DNA from: Victivallis vadensis
GTDB taxonomy: Bacteria > Verrucomicrobiota > Lentisphaeria > Victivallales > GWF2-50-93
DNA: 14,074 bases
Reading direction: 5' to 3'
Assembly (NCBI GenBank): GCA_020718525.1
Contig: DYRX01000076.1
Span: 1-14,074, forward strand
Shown here: in pieces, positions 1 to 8,167 of the stretch
Numbering within the stretch: position 1 is the stretch's first letter
Layout of the letters: every line of letters starts with the position of its first letter
Position numbers and translations under genes: made by a program
The notes under the pieces: generated by a model
The model's database searches: none
What the model was told of the DNA's origin: nothing
Seen by the model: only the letters and a program-made list of their open reading frames with translations

Positions 1-214
1 CTACTTGAGGCATCTCAACACTTGCGGCGGAGAAAAAATGCGTATAGTAGATAGGTTGAAAACCCTAGGCTATATCACATGGCCGCGTTGCTGCTGAAAA
101 TGGCAAAAAAGTGCCACTGAAAAATCACGGAGCTTCGGAACTCTGAGGCTAGATTACCTAGCCATAGTGGGGCAGAAAACTGCAGGATAATCCAAGTAAA
201 TGAGTATATAAGAC
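1..214. other. Left-edge non-coding stretch with small inverted repeats
   Basis: No confident gene lies here. On the plus strand, bases 2-97 stay open to a TGA and end in a peptide LKTLGYITWPRCC. This could be the 3' end of a gene entering from the left, but 31 codons are too few to judge. Two small hairpins follow: TGGCA/TGCCA at 101-105 and 112-116, and GGCTAG/CTAGCC at 147-152 and 158-163. They sit just beyond the stop of the minus-strand VWA gene at 215. If the left-edge gene is real the two would converge here, so the hairpins could end transcription, but neither has a proper T-tract. Confidence 0.3.
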
Positions 215-3022
215 TCAAAGCCCTGTCCTGTCCCGGCTTCTTTTTTTTGCTTCGGAAAGCGCTGAGGATATTGATTTGTTTTCCGGAGGAGGCTCTTCAC
301 TTTTTGCGGCAGGACTTTCTTTGCCGGGGGCGTTCTTTTCAAGTTTCAGATCTCCAAGATAGCTCTTTTTAGCCATTTTAACCGTGCCCTGCGTCAAGGC
401 GAATTCGGGGACAAAATCTGAAACGCGCTTTGCCAATTTCCAAGCTAGAACCGCGCCTGCGGAAGTCCTTCTGTAGCATATCTCGAGAAGAAGTATGAAA
501 AGAGCAATGACGGAGAGGATGTGCCAAAGGGGAACCATTTTTTTCACCGGAGGGATTGATGCGAAAATTCCTTCGAGGGATATCCTCTCTTTTCCGCCGC
601 TTTCCTGGGCCAGCTTCGAAAGCAGGGCGGATCCGCGGCCTTCCACAATTTCCGGGTGGAATTCCGGCGGATAGGGCATTCTTTGCGCTGTGCATGGGAT
701 TGCAGTCTTCTCACCGGGAGCATTCGAGTCGCTTTCAAATACAATCGAAAAATGACTTGTTCCGTCTTCAGGGATTTGCGCCGCCGCATAGACACTGTTG
801 CTTCCGTTCCATTCCATCGGAACATGTTCGACAGAAATCCCTTTTTCAGACTCGATAAGATTGACAAGAGTCGGCATCTTGGAAAACGGGTCCTTTTTTC
901 TGTCGGGATCTAGTTCCATCGTGAACTGCATGGAGCTGCCGTCACGCTTCATTTTCACGAACAGCTCTCTCTCGTCATATTTTTTCGCGTTGGCAGTCCA
1001 TCTGACGCAGGAAAGCAAGATCTCGCCGCTTCCATTCCAGGCGCCAAATGGACCGGAAAACTTTCCGTCGGCTTCGGCGCAAAACGCAAGACATCTTCCG
1101 TTGCCCTTGTTCCAGAAGGCGACGATTGGAGCGTTGAATTCGTCTTTGCTGACGATTCCCTGCAGGGCTTCTGGTCTCAGATAGGAGAGGTTGTATCCGC
1201 CGACTGGAGGCATCTGGGTTTTGCAGTCGCTTTTGAGGAGGGGGAGGGAATCGGCGGGAGCTATCTGAGTTTCCGCCTCTATGAATGCGTTCCTCGATAT
1301 TGTGAGTGTTTCCTGTGCGAAGAGCTGTGGAAGCTCCTCCGGCTTGGAAGAGAAATAAACGTTGCCTCCGCCAAGCATGGCGATATGTTTGAGCAGATTG
1401 GCGTCGCAGTCGCTTGGCGATCCCATTCCGATTACGCTTATGCTTATTTCGGCCTTTCTGAGTTCGCCGATGAGCTCCTCATATTTTCCAGGCTCCTCCG
1501 AGTCCTGTGCGTCGGCAAAAAGTATTATGTGCTTAGTCCCCGCCTCGGCGGAGGAAATCATTTTAGCCGCATGATAGAGCGCCTCGTAGATGAATATTCC
1601 GCCACCCATGGAGCGGATTGAACGGATTTCGGACTCCAACTGGGATCGTCTGCCCCCGATCTCATCGAGTTCCGAGATCACATGCGCCTGGGAGTCCACG
1701 GCGATGACGCCAAGTTTGTCGTTGTCAGTGAGAAGTTCAAGGACTGCGGCTGTTCCGTCGTTTGCAAGATCCATTTTGGTGAGAAGTGGCGAGACATTCA
1801 CTGCCATGCTTCCGCTCCTGTCGAGGGCAACGACAACGGCGGTGCTGATTTTTCTGTGTTCTTTTCTTATTTCCATCGTGACAGGGAGGATCTCAGCTAC
1901 AGGGCTTTTGTAGTATCCGCCGATGCCAAAGCTTTGTCTTCCGCCGCTCATCATGAGGCCTTTGCCTAGATCAGCCACAGAATGGCGCAGGGCATCCTGG
2001 CCGGAGAATCCCAACTTCGATGCCGGATAATTCTCCAGGATTACAGCGGAATACTTGGAGAGTCCGCTCAGGCTTGCAATTTGAGGGTTGTCATTCGACT
2101 GCTCGACTTCAATGCCGGCGTTCCTTAAAAGGCTGATGAGCTTTGAATTGGGATTGCCAAAATGAAGGATGGGCTTGTTGCCTTTGGTCTCCAGTATTGC
2201 GACGCCCTGATTGTTTTCCGGACGCGCATCAGGCTTGTCCGAAGAGATTTCCAGCTTATATACGGTTTCACCGGAACCTGAGATCCTGTCAGTGAAGAAG
2301 AGCTGTCTTTTGCCGTGCTTCAAAGAAATCTTCCCCTTTGCGATGAGGGTATTGTCCCGGGCGAGCTGATAGCTGACATCAAGATCTTCCGGGAGGTAGA
2401 GTTCTGCAGGAATGAGGAACTGCTCGCCGGGTTCGACAGTCTCAGGCAGTTCCAGCGAGAGGACGGCGAGATCAACTCCATGCGGGCGCTCAATGAGCCT
2501 GTAGTCAATTGGAATGCCGCGGACCAGCACGCCCGGGCTCTGGGACGGATCGAAGTCTGTGTAAAGTCCGTCGCTCAGGACCAGAATTCTCGCGTTGGCG
2601 TTTTTAGGGATGACCGACTGGGCGGTTTCGAGCGCTTTTCCGAGCTTGGACGCGCCTCCCGAGTAGCGTCCGAGAAAGTCGTCGAAACGGGAATTGTCCG
2701 GCATTTTTTCGATGTAGACATCCTCTGAAAATCCGATCACGCAGGATTTTTGGCGGGCACCTTTCTGGTCTTCGATTATTTTGATCGTCTCCTTCTGGCG
2801 CTCTCTGGAATCTTCCGGCATCGAGGCGGATCTGTCGGCAACGATGATCAGGGTTCCATCTTCGCTTTTTAGGCGTAGCCTGGGCTGTGCGAGAGCGAGG
2901 ATCACGAAGAGAAAGAGGAGCGTCCTTAGCGCATTATCAAGCTTGTCTGCGCCTCTCAAAGTCCAAAGAGCCCAGCCGGCGGGGGCGAGAAGAAGAAGAA
3001 ACGCTGGAAAGAGAAAGTCCAT
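215..3022 (-). CDS. Membrane protein with two von Willebrand factor A domains and a GATase1-like module
   Basis: The product is 935 aa. Two hydrophobic segments near the N-terminus (about residues 1-20 and 31-46) precede a first VWA domain with metal-site motif DRSAS at residues 63-67. A GATase1-like region follows (about 280-375, with the glycine-rich SGGRQSFGIGG stretch), then a second VWA domain with DRSGS at 401-405. A C-terminal transmembrane helix (about 829-852) leads to a basic, proline-rich tail. I chose the ATG at 3022, not the upstream ATG at 3250: it starts right at the hydrophobic segment, has GGAGATAGGAT upstream, and lies 2 nt after the stop of the preceding VWA gene. The layout matches membrane VWA/glutamine-amidotransferase-like proteins of Planctomycetes and Verrucomicrobia, whose function is mostly unknown. 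The GATase1-like family lacks the catalytic cysteine, so a binding or scaffold role is likelier than amidotransfer. Stop is TGA. Confidence 0.88.
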   Translation of the reverse strand: MDFLFPAFLLLLAPAGWALWTLRGADKLDNALRTLLFLFVILALAQPRLRLKSEDGTLIIVADRSASMPEDSRERQKETIKIIEDQKGARQKSCVIGFSEDVYIEKMPDNSRFDDFLGRYSGGASKLGKALETAQSVIPKNANARILVLSDGLYTDFDPSQSPGVLVRGIPIDYRLIERPHGVDLAVLSLELPETVEPGEQFLIPAELYLPEDLDVSYQLARDNTLIAKGKISLKHGKRQLFFTDRISGSGETVYKLEISSDKPDARPENNQGVAILETKGNKPILHFGNPNSKLISLLRNAGIEVEQSNDNPQIASLSGLSKYSAVILENYPASKLGFSGQDALRHSVADLGKGLMMSGGRQSFGIGGYYKSPVAEILPVTMEIRKEHRKISTAVVVALDRSGSMAVNVSPLLTKMDLANDGTAAVLELLTDNDKLGVIAVDSQAHVISELDEIGGRRSQLESEIRSIRSMGGGIFIYEALYHAAKMISSAEAGTKHIILFADAQDSEEPGKYEELIGELRKAEISISVIGMGSPSDCDANLLKHIAMLGGGNVYFSSKPEELPQLFAQETLTISRNAFIEAETQIAPADSLPLLKSDCKTQMPPVGGYNLSYLRPEALQGIVSKDEFNAPIVAFWNKGNGRCLAFCAEADGKFSGPFGAWNGSGEILLSCVRWTANAKKYDERELFVKMKRDGSSMQFTMELDPDRKKDPFSKMPTLVNLIESEKGISVEHVPMEWNGSNSVYAAAQIPEDGTSHFSIVFESDSNAPGEKTAIPCTAQRMPYPPEFHPEIVEGRGSALLSKLAQESGGKERISLEGIFASIPPVKKMVPLWHILSVIALFILLLEICYRRTSAGAVLAWKLAKRVSDFVPEFALTQGTVKMAKKSYLGDLKLEKNAPGKESPAAKSEEPPPENKSISSALSEAKKRSRDRTGL

Positions 3023-3024
3023 GT

Positions 3025-4902
3025 TTATCCTATCTCCATCCGTTTCAGGACATACGAATGCAAAAAGAGAAGGGACAGCGCGATGAGCAGAGGAATCCAG
3101 GAATAGTCTCTCCATTGGGTCTTCATTATTTCGGGGCGCTCTCGGACTCCGCTCCATTTTCCGGTTCTCCTGCCGCGCAGATCGGACTCTTCCGGAGAAA
3201 TGAAATTGAAGGCTATGGCATCGCTGAAATCCTTTCCGGCGATCCGGCACAGCGAAGGAAGCTGTGAGAAAACGCGCGCAAGCTCCATGCCGTCGGTCTC
3301 AGCGCAGTGAAGACGGGATATTTCATCCTCCTTTATTTTTTTTGCATCCGGACCGATGGAAACAGCGTCCAGAACGGGAAGCGTTCCGGACGGCAGAAAC
3401 GCCTCTGCAATGTCGTCAGTTTTATAGTTGTGCCGGTGAAAGCCGTATCTCGCATCCTTGCGCATTTTAACAATGTTGCCTATCAAGATTGGAAATGCAG
3501 GCGTTTTTTGGAGATTCGAGCCGGCAGGTATAAAATTCATGTGGAATATCCGCGGAGAGGAATCTTTCTGATCCGACAAGCACTCCCAAAGAAGAGCCCT
3601 GTCGTCGGAGGCAATGAGCGCAAGAATGTCTCGGGAAAGAGGGATCTTTCTTCCTGATGTCCACTTGACTCCATCAAGGAGGACGCCATCGCATGCAGGG
3701 CTTTGCTTGTCCACAAGGTATGGACCGTATCCGATCTTCTTTTCGGTCTCAATCGGCGGATCGAAGGAAAATAGCCAGGATCTTGCTGGGGCGGAATCTC
3801 CGGCATTCCCGGAAATATTTCCTGAATCTTCAAAAAGCAGTTCTGGCGAGGCGTCGGAGATGACGCATTCGCCTTCGAGGGCTGAAACTGCTTCGGAAAC
3901 AATTTCCTTCAGGCTTGGATCAGCAATGGCAATTCCGATTCTGAGCGGGGGATCCGGATTTGGACAGAGGAGAACTCTATTGTCGCAGTCAAGGGCGTCT
4001 TCCGCGTCAATCGAAATCATGACCGGCTCCCTGAAAGATGGAGGCATTTCAATTTCAATCTTTTTCCTGAACTCATCCCCATCGGCGAGATTCTGCGGAA
4101 TTCGCAGATTTTCCTTCGCGAGAATCCTCGCGCCAGCCTTCACTGAGATTGGGATTTCACCCCCCTTGAGTCCGTTGGCTGTCACAAGCGCGAAAAGCTT
4201 TTCATTCTCCGACCCGGAAATGGGATTTCTTCCTGCGGCGCTGATAGCCGCATTTGGAAGATTATCGCCAAACGCAAGCCAGCGCATCCTGCTCGAATTG
4301 ATCATTCTTTCCTCATCCTTTTCCGGGGGACGGTCCGTGACAAAGACAATTTCACCGGACTCGCTTCCCAGGAGGCGCGTGGCGAGGCTGATTGCCGGCT
4401 CGCAGGAATGATGAGTCTGCTTTGGATTCCAGTCGCCAAGACAGTTGAGGACATCTTTCATGTCCGTCGTTTCAGACAGAAGCATGCTTGGCTTTTTACC
4501 GGTCAATATGATGGAGCATGAGAACGGAGCTCTGGATTCCAGCTCGCCCAAAATCGCATTTTTTGCCCGTTCTGCCGGACTGGAACCGCGTCCGTCCTTT
4601 GCCGACATCGAAGCGGAGTCATCCAATACATATGCGGCCCTGAACGAAGGCATCTGAGTTTTGCATCCAGGGGAAGCCGCCGCCGCCGCCAATGCCGCGG
4701 CAATCGCCATTTCAATCAGAATAAGAGCACTTTTCTCAAGCCTCGATATTTTCCTTCCCCCGCCCGTTCTGAGCTCGGGATCCATCCACAGAAACAGCGC
4801 GCTCACCGTCCTGGTCTTGAACCTGCGGCGCAAAAAATAAATTCCCAGTATCATCGGCACTGCGACCAGGGAAAGAAGCGCCAGGGGAAGAGTGAATATC
4901 AT
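3025..4902 (-). CDS. BatA-like membrane protein with N-terminal aerotolerance-type domain and VWA domain
   Basis: The product is 625 aa. The N-terminus (about residues 1-24, then RRR) and a second helix (about 58-78) match the BatA/aerotolerance-regulator N-terminal layout (PF07584 type). A VWA domain follows with MIDAS motif DDSAS at residues 94-98. The middle is probably extracytoplasmic. A final helix (about 602-618) ends in a short basic tail. The ATG at 4902 has a weak GAGAA ribosome site and lies 25 bp after the SH3b gene. Its TAA stop is 2 nt before the next VWA gene, so the two are almost certainly co-translated and may form a complex. In known Bat operons such proteins accompany a MoxR ATPase and a DUF58 protein, but neither is visible in this window. 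It is shorter and single-VWA compared with its downstream partner. The family is clear; the exact role is not. Confidence 0.87.
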   Translation of the reverse strand: MIFTLPLALLSLVAVPMILGIYFLRRRFKTRTVSALFLWMDPELRTGGGRKISRLEKSALILIEMAIAAALAAAAASPGCKTQMPSFRAAYVLDDSASMSAKDGRGSSPAERAKNAILGELESRAPFSCSIILTGKKPSMLLSETTDMKDVLNCLGDWNPKQTHHSCEPAISLATRLLGSESGEIVFVTDRPPEKDEERMINSSRMRWLAFGDNLPNAAISAAGRNPISGSENEKLFALVTANGLKGGEIPISVKAGARILAKENLRIPQNLADGDEFRKKIEIEMPPSFREPVMISIDAEDALDCDNRVLLCPNPDPPLRIGIAIADPSLKEIVSEAVSALEGECVISDASPELLFEDSGNISGNAGDSAPARSWLFSFDPPIETEKKIGYGPYLVDKQSPACDGVLLDGVKWTSGRKIPLSRDILALIASDDRALLWECLSDQKDSSPRIFHMNFIPAGSNLQKTPAFPILIGNIVKMRKDARYGFHRHNYKTDDIAEAFLPSGTLPVLDAVSIGPDAKKIKEDEISRLHCAETDGMELARVFSQLPSLCRIAGKDFSDAIAFNFISPEESDLRGRRTGKWSGVRERPEIMKTQWRDYSWIPLLIALSLLFLHSYVLKRMEIG

Positions 4903-4927
4903 GCGTTCTCACAATGAATGGAAAAAA

Positions 4928-6016
4928 TCATTTTATCGTCTCGATTGTTTCAACGTCAACTAGCGGACATTTCCAGCCGGGAATTGATTTTTCCGAACCG
5001 CTTAGCCTGACAGTTGAATTCTCGAATTTGGAAAGATCTATTTTTTTGCTTTTTAGGTAGCATTGCGGAATTGACGCCTTGCCGTCCGTACCTCTTTTAA
5101 CCAGGGCGTGCGTAACTTCCTTAACGCCAGATCCAGAAGCACCGGCAATAATGCCATTCCAATATTGGGCATCCGGAGAAAGGACTGGCTTTTCCTTTTT
5201 TTCCGACTTTTCCTCAATTTCATTGTCCTTGGGCTTTTCCGTGACTTCAAGAGGCTTCTGAACTTCCTTCTTCTCCTTGCCTGCATCTGGAGGATTTGTC
5301 TTTTCAGCCGTCTCCTTATTATCCGGTTTATCCGGTTTATCTGGTTTATCCACAGTCTTCGCGTCTGTGATCACAGGCTTTGCTCCTTCGAGCGTTTTTT
5401 CTTTGTCCTGTGGCGGAGCGTCCTTGGCTTTTGCAGATTTATCAGTTGTATTATCGGGGGCTATGGTCTTTTTTTCCGGAATTTGACCAGCAGTCTTGTC
5501 TGCGGGATTTGCTGGCGGCTGTGGCGGAGTTATTGCCTGCTTTGCATTGCCTGCAACTGCAGTCTTGGCATCCTTTTTTGGGATTTTCACGAATTCCGAG
5601 CTGATCCATGCGGTGAGCCCCTGAGGCGGCTTGACCTTGACCCAGCCGTCGGCGGACTTCCTGATGATTTCGAGCTTTGCCCCAGGCTTCATGTTCATCT
5701 GATAAGGGGCGTGCTGTACCCCTGGTCCCGACCTCAGCCTGGCTTCTTTGACTACTTCATTGCCTTTGAGGAGCTCGCCAAATATCCAGACCTCCGCAGA
5801 GAACGGAATTTCAATTTCGAACCAGCCTTTTTCTTCCTTGAGGATTTTAACCTTGTCGTTTTTTTTCAGAACAGCCAGAACAGGATCAACTCTTTTTGCT
5901 CCAGGCTTTATTCTGACATTCAAAGCGGCCGACTCGACAATCCCCTCGACAGGTTCGAAGGCAAATGTGATGAGAGGAACTGAGAGGAGCAGGACTGCAA
6001 ATGCAAAGCGTTTCAT
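4928..6016 (-). CDS. Secreted SH3b-domain protein with long charged Pro/Lys/Glu linker
   Basis: The product is 362 aa. A signal peptide (basic MKR, hydrophobic core, likely cleavage after TFA near residue 19) sends it across the membrane. Two bacterial SH3 (SH3b) domains follow, about residues 22-85 and 86-145, with typical LNVRIKPG and ARLRSGPG motifs. Such domains usually bind peptidoglycan peptides or envelope partners. Residues of about 150-280 form a disordered linker rich in K, P, D, E and T, including a PDK triplet repeat. The C-terminal 80 residues look folded, ending in a region with TVRLSGSEK and the phrase GWKCPLVDVETIE, family unknown. It sits between bioA (78 bp upstream) and the VWA pair (25 bp downstream), which suggests an envelope role with the VWA proteins. 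No catalytic residues are seen. Stop is TGA. Confidence 0.85.
   Translation of the reverse strand: MKRFAFAVLLLSVPLITFAFEPVEGIVESAALNVRIKPGAKRVDPVLAVLKKNDKVKILKEEKGWFEIEIPFSAEVWIFGELLKGNEVVKEARLRSGPGVQHAPYQMNMKPGAKLEIIRKSADGWVKVKPPQGLTAWISSEFVKIPKKDAKTAVAGNAKQAITPPQPPANPADKTAGQIPEKKTIAPDNTTDKSAKAKDAPPQDKEKTLEGAKPVITDAKTVDKPDKPDKPDNKETAEKTNPPDAGKEKKEVQKPLEVTEKPKDNEIEEKSEKKEKPVLSPDAQYWNGIIAGASGSGVKEVTHALVKRGTDGKASIPQCYLKSKKIDLSKFENSTVRLSGSEKSIPGWKCPLVDVETIETIK
5319..5351. repeat. Nine-base tandem repeat inside the SH3b-protein linker
   Basis: The unit TTATCCGGT is present three times in a row, the third with one C-to-T change, followed by a partial fourth copy. On the coding minus strand it encodes consecutive Pro-Asp-Lys triplets in the disordered linker. 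The unit keeps the frame, so slippage would change linker length by three residues without a frameshift. Confidence 0.85.
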
Positions 6017-6094
6017 AATTCTTTAGTTTCCTTAAGAAATAATTTAAAAATCCATCCGTTTTGTCCAGGGCGCAGACAGCCTCGCCCCGTCGGC

Positions 6095-7486
6095 CTATAA
6101 ATTCAATGTTTCCTTGAGCGATTTCAAGGCGATTGCCTTCAATTTATCAATTATTTTTGGAGGACAGTTCAGCGGCGGCATGAGATAGACAGTGTCGCCT
6201 AGCGGGCGCAGAAGCGCTCCGTTAACGACAGCCTGCCTGTAAAAATTGAAGCCTGTCCTTTTTGATGGCTCGAAGCTGGAACCGTCTTTTGGATTGACAA
6301 TTTCAGCGGCGGCGACAAAGCCTATTCCCCGGCTTTTTGACAGGGCTGACGTTTCGCTTCTGATTTCATCGAGGACCTTGCGAATTTCGCAGGATCTTGC
6401 GGCGACTTGTGCGGGAATCTGTTCCTCCTCCATAATCTTCAGATTCTCTAGGGCGGCGGCGGCGCCTATGGCATATCCGCAGAATGTGTTCGAGTGCAGA
6501 AAGGCCTTTCCCGTTGAATAATCGTCATAAAAAGCTTCGTATATCTTCCTGGTGCAAAGGACTGCCGCGAACGGAGCCCAGCCAGCGCTGAGCCCCTTCG
6601 ACATGCATAAATAATCCGGCGTAACAGCGGCATGTTCACATGCGAAGAAACGTCCTGTCCTGCCAAAGCCGGTCATTATTTCGTCAGCGATCAGATGGAC
6701 ATTGTTCTTCTTTGTCCAAGATGAAATGCGCCTCAAAAAATCCTGGCTGTAAATTTTCATGCCTCCGGCTCCCTGGACAATGGGTTCGAGGAGAACAGCG
6801 CATAGAGTCTCGCGCATCTTCTCAAGCTGTTCCTTCACCGGCAACCACTGATTATCGGGGATTTTTTTCCAGAGCGGATCTTCAATGCCTGAAACATAGG
6901 GAATTGGGGAAAGTTTTTCCACATTTATGAGCAGGGGACTGAATTTCGAGGAATAAATTCCGCAGTCGCCTGCAGAGAGCGTCAGGAGGGTCTCCCCATG
7001 ATATCCGTTCGACAAGGATGCAAATTTTGTTTTTTGCGAGTTTCCTGTCTGTGCATGATACTGCAAGGACATCTTCATCGCGATTTCAATTGCTGTGGAG
7101 CCGTTGTCAGCGTAGAAAAGCTTGTCCAGGCCAGGCATAAGAGACGCGAGCCTCTCTGAAAGCTCCGAAAGGACCGAGTTGCATGTGTTGGCGGATATTA
7201 CATGCTCGAATTTTGAAATTTGCCTTTTTACCGCCTTTGCGATTCTCGGATGCGCATGACCTAGAGACTTGCACCACCAGGAGCTTATCGCATCAATGGT
7301 ATTGCGCCCGCCTGGCGAGTACAGGTAAGCCCCCCTCGCCTTCTCTATCTCAAGAGGCGGGAAGATTTCGTAGTCCTTCATCTGCGAACATGGATGCCAG
7401 AAATATTTGAGATCCTTTTCAGCGACGGAGCAAGCCGGACGACCCGTTTTCTTGGTTCGAGATTTTTTTTTTGGAGCAGATGGCAT
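6095..7486 (-). CDS. bioA: Adenosylmethionine-8-amino-7-oxononanoate aminotransferase (BioA family)
   Basis: The product is 463 aa, a fold-type I PLP aminotransferase. It converts 7-keto-8-aminopelargonate to 7,8-diaminopelargonate in biotin synthesis, normally with S-adenosylmethionine as donor. Visible family marks are HPCSQMKDYE near residue 32, FYADNGSTAIEIAMKM, the NGYHG turn with the PLP-stacking Tyr, DEIMTGFGRTG with the PLP-pyridine Asp, and the Schiff-base lysine at K297 in MSKGLSAG. The C-terminal RPLGDTVYLMPPL matches Bacillus and E. coli BioA. A basic N-terminal extension (about 22 residues, KKKSRTKKTGR) is unusual. The only usable start is the ATG at 7486, whose A is also the last base of the upstream TadE stop (TGATG), so translation is probably coupled. 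No other biotin gene is present. It stops at TAG; reading through would add only 16 codons before TAA. A lysine-using (BioK) variant cannot be excluded by eye. Confidence 0.93.
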   Translation of the reverse strand: MPSAPKKKSRTKKTGRPACSVAEKDLKYFWHPCSQMKDYEIFPPLEIEKARGAYLYSPGGRNTIDAISSWWCKSLGHAHPRIAKAVKRQISKFEHVISANTCNSVLSELSERLASLMPGLDKLFYADNGSTAIEIAMKMSLQYHAQTGNSQKTKFASLSNGYHGETLLTLSAGDCGIYSSKFSPLLINVEKLSPIPYVSGIEDPLWKKIPDNQWLPVKEQLEKMRETLCAVLLEPIVQGAGGMKIYSQDFLRRISSWTKKNNVHLIADEIMTGFGRTGRFFACEHAAVTPDYLCMSKGLSAGWAPFAAVLCTRKIYEAFYDDYSTGKAFLHSNTFCGYAIGAAAALENLKIMEEEQIPAQVAARSCEIRKVLDEIRSETSALSKSRGIGFVAAAEIVNPKDGSSFEPSKRTGFNFYRQAVVNGALLRPLGDTVYLMPPLNCPPKIIDKLKAIALKSLKETLNL

Positions 7487-8016
7487 CAGCGGAGCATCGG
7501 GGAATATGCGGTGTCCTCTATTGTGACGCTTTCAAGCCCAAAGAGGGTGCTTCCGCCGTAAAGAAATCTGGAAGCATCATCAAGGCTAATCTCGACGCTC
7601 TGAGTGCCGGAAGTCATGCCGGCGGCTTCAAGGAAAAGAGTCGAAGCGGAAAGATTGTCGGCGAAATTATTTACAACATAGTCGTCGAGGTCGGAGATTC
7701 TCATTCCTCCGCTCTGAAGTTCGCCCGAGAAGAGCGCGGGATCGTCGTTCGTAAGAGTCATCGCCTCATCGTCAGGACTCATCTCGAGAAGATCGTCCCC
7801 GATCTCCCAATATCTTATGGAACTGCCTTGACCAAGACTAAGTCCGTTCATCGCGTTTATATCGCATCTTGCCTTCGCGTTGAGCAGATTTTCGACGCTC
7901 GCGCGTCCAAGCTGTGATATGAGGAGAAAGCCGGAAACCATCGCAAGAATGGCAATCATTGCGACTGTCATTTCCGCAATTGCCTGCCCCTCCTGATTTT
8001 TTCTCTTTTTAGCCAT
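7486..8016 (-). CDS. TadE-like pseudopilin
   Basis: The product is 176 aa. The N-terminus is a classic type IVb prepilin: a short basic leader (MAKKRKNQEG), a presumed prepilin-peptidase cut after Gly10, Glu at mature position +5 (QAIAE, E15), then a hydrophobic helix to about residue 33. This matches TadE/TadF-like minor pseudopilins of tight-adherence or related secretion machines. The rest is a globular, acidic periplasmic domain with no motif I recognise. It appears to be the first gene of the five-gene unit. Its ATG (8016) has only a weak AAAAG upstream, and its TGA overlaps the bioA ATG by one base. No pilus motor, secretin or prepilin peptidase gene is in the window, so it is a solo pseudopilin that must use machinery encoded elsewhere. 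Confidence 0.78.
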   Translation of the reverse strand: MAKKRKNQEGQAIAEMTVAMIAILAMVSGFLLISQLGRASVENLLNAKARCDINAMNGLSLGQGSSIRYWEIGDDLLEMSPDDEAMTLTNDDPALFSGELQSGGMRISDLDDYVVNNFADNLSASTLFLEAAGMTSGTQSVEISLDDASRFLYGGSTLFGLESVTIEDTAYSPMLR

Positions 8017-8139
8017 CTTTTAAGCTTTTATGTTCTGAAATCCAGTTTTACCAGTCTGAAAATTAAAACCCATCGGGACGGAGGACAAAACATTCTGTCA
8101 TGGAATAGACCATATCTGACTCCACTTTCAAATTGTTTC

Positions 8140-8156
8140 AGCATATATCCTGCCAA
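8140..8156 (-). promoter_or_regulatory. Possible sigma-54 (-24/-12) promoter for the five-gene unit
   Basis: On the minus strand the bases read TTGGCAGGATATATGCT. The invariant GG and GC elements are present with the required 10-base separation, and about two other positions differ from the TTGGCACG-N4-TTGCT consensus. Transcription would start near 8129, giving a leader of about 110 bases before the tadE-like ATG. Sigma-54 sites upstream of pilin genes are common. Such matches also occur by chance, and I see no clear activator site. Confidence 0.33.
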
Positions 8157-8167
8157 AAATTGAATCT

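Noticed and set aside
3614..4411. 265-aa plus-strand open frame opposite the BatA-like gene
   Set aside because: It is Ser-rich mirror sequence with no domain, and the opposite strand carries a clear VWA membrane protein in operon context.
1209..4664. Shared CKTQMP peptide (and about 17 similar bases) in both VWA genes
   Set aside because: It lies in non-equivalent places in the two proteins and is too short to show duplication or recombination; likely chance.
5108..5983. 291-aa plus-strand open frame opposite the SH3b gene
   Set aside because: Its Phe/Leu/Arg-rich content is the mirror of the Lys/Glu/Pro-rich linker on the coding strand. It has no family signature and lies fully inside a well-supported gene.
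6017..6094. GGGCG/CGCCC hairpin between bioA and the SH3b gene as a terminator
   Set aside because: The stem is only five pairs and is not followed directly by a T-tract. The short gap favours readthrough within one operon.
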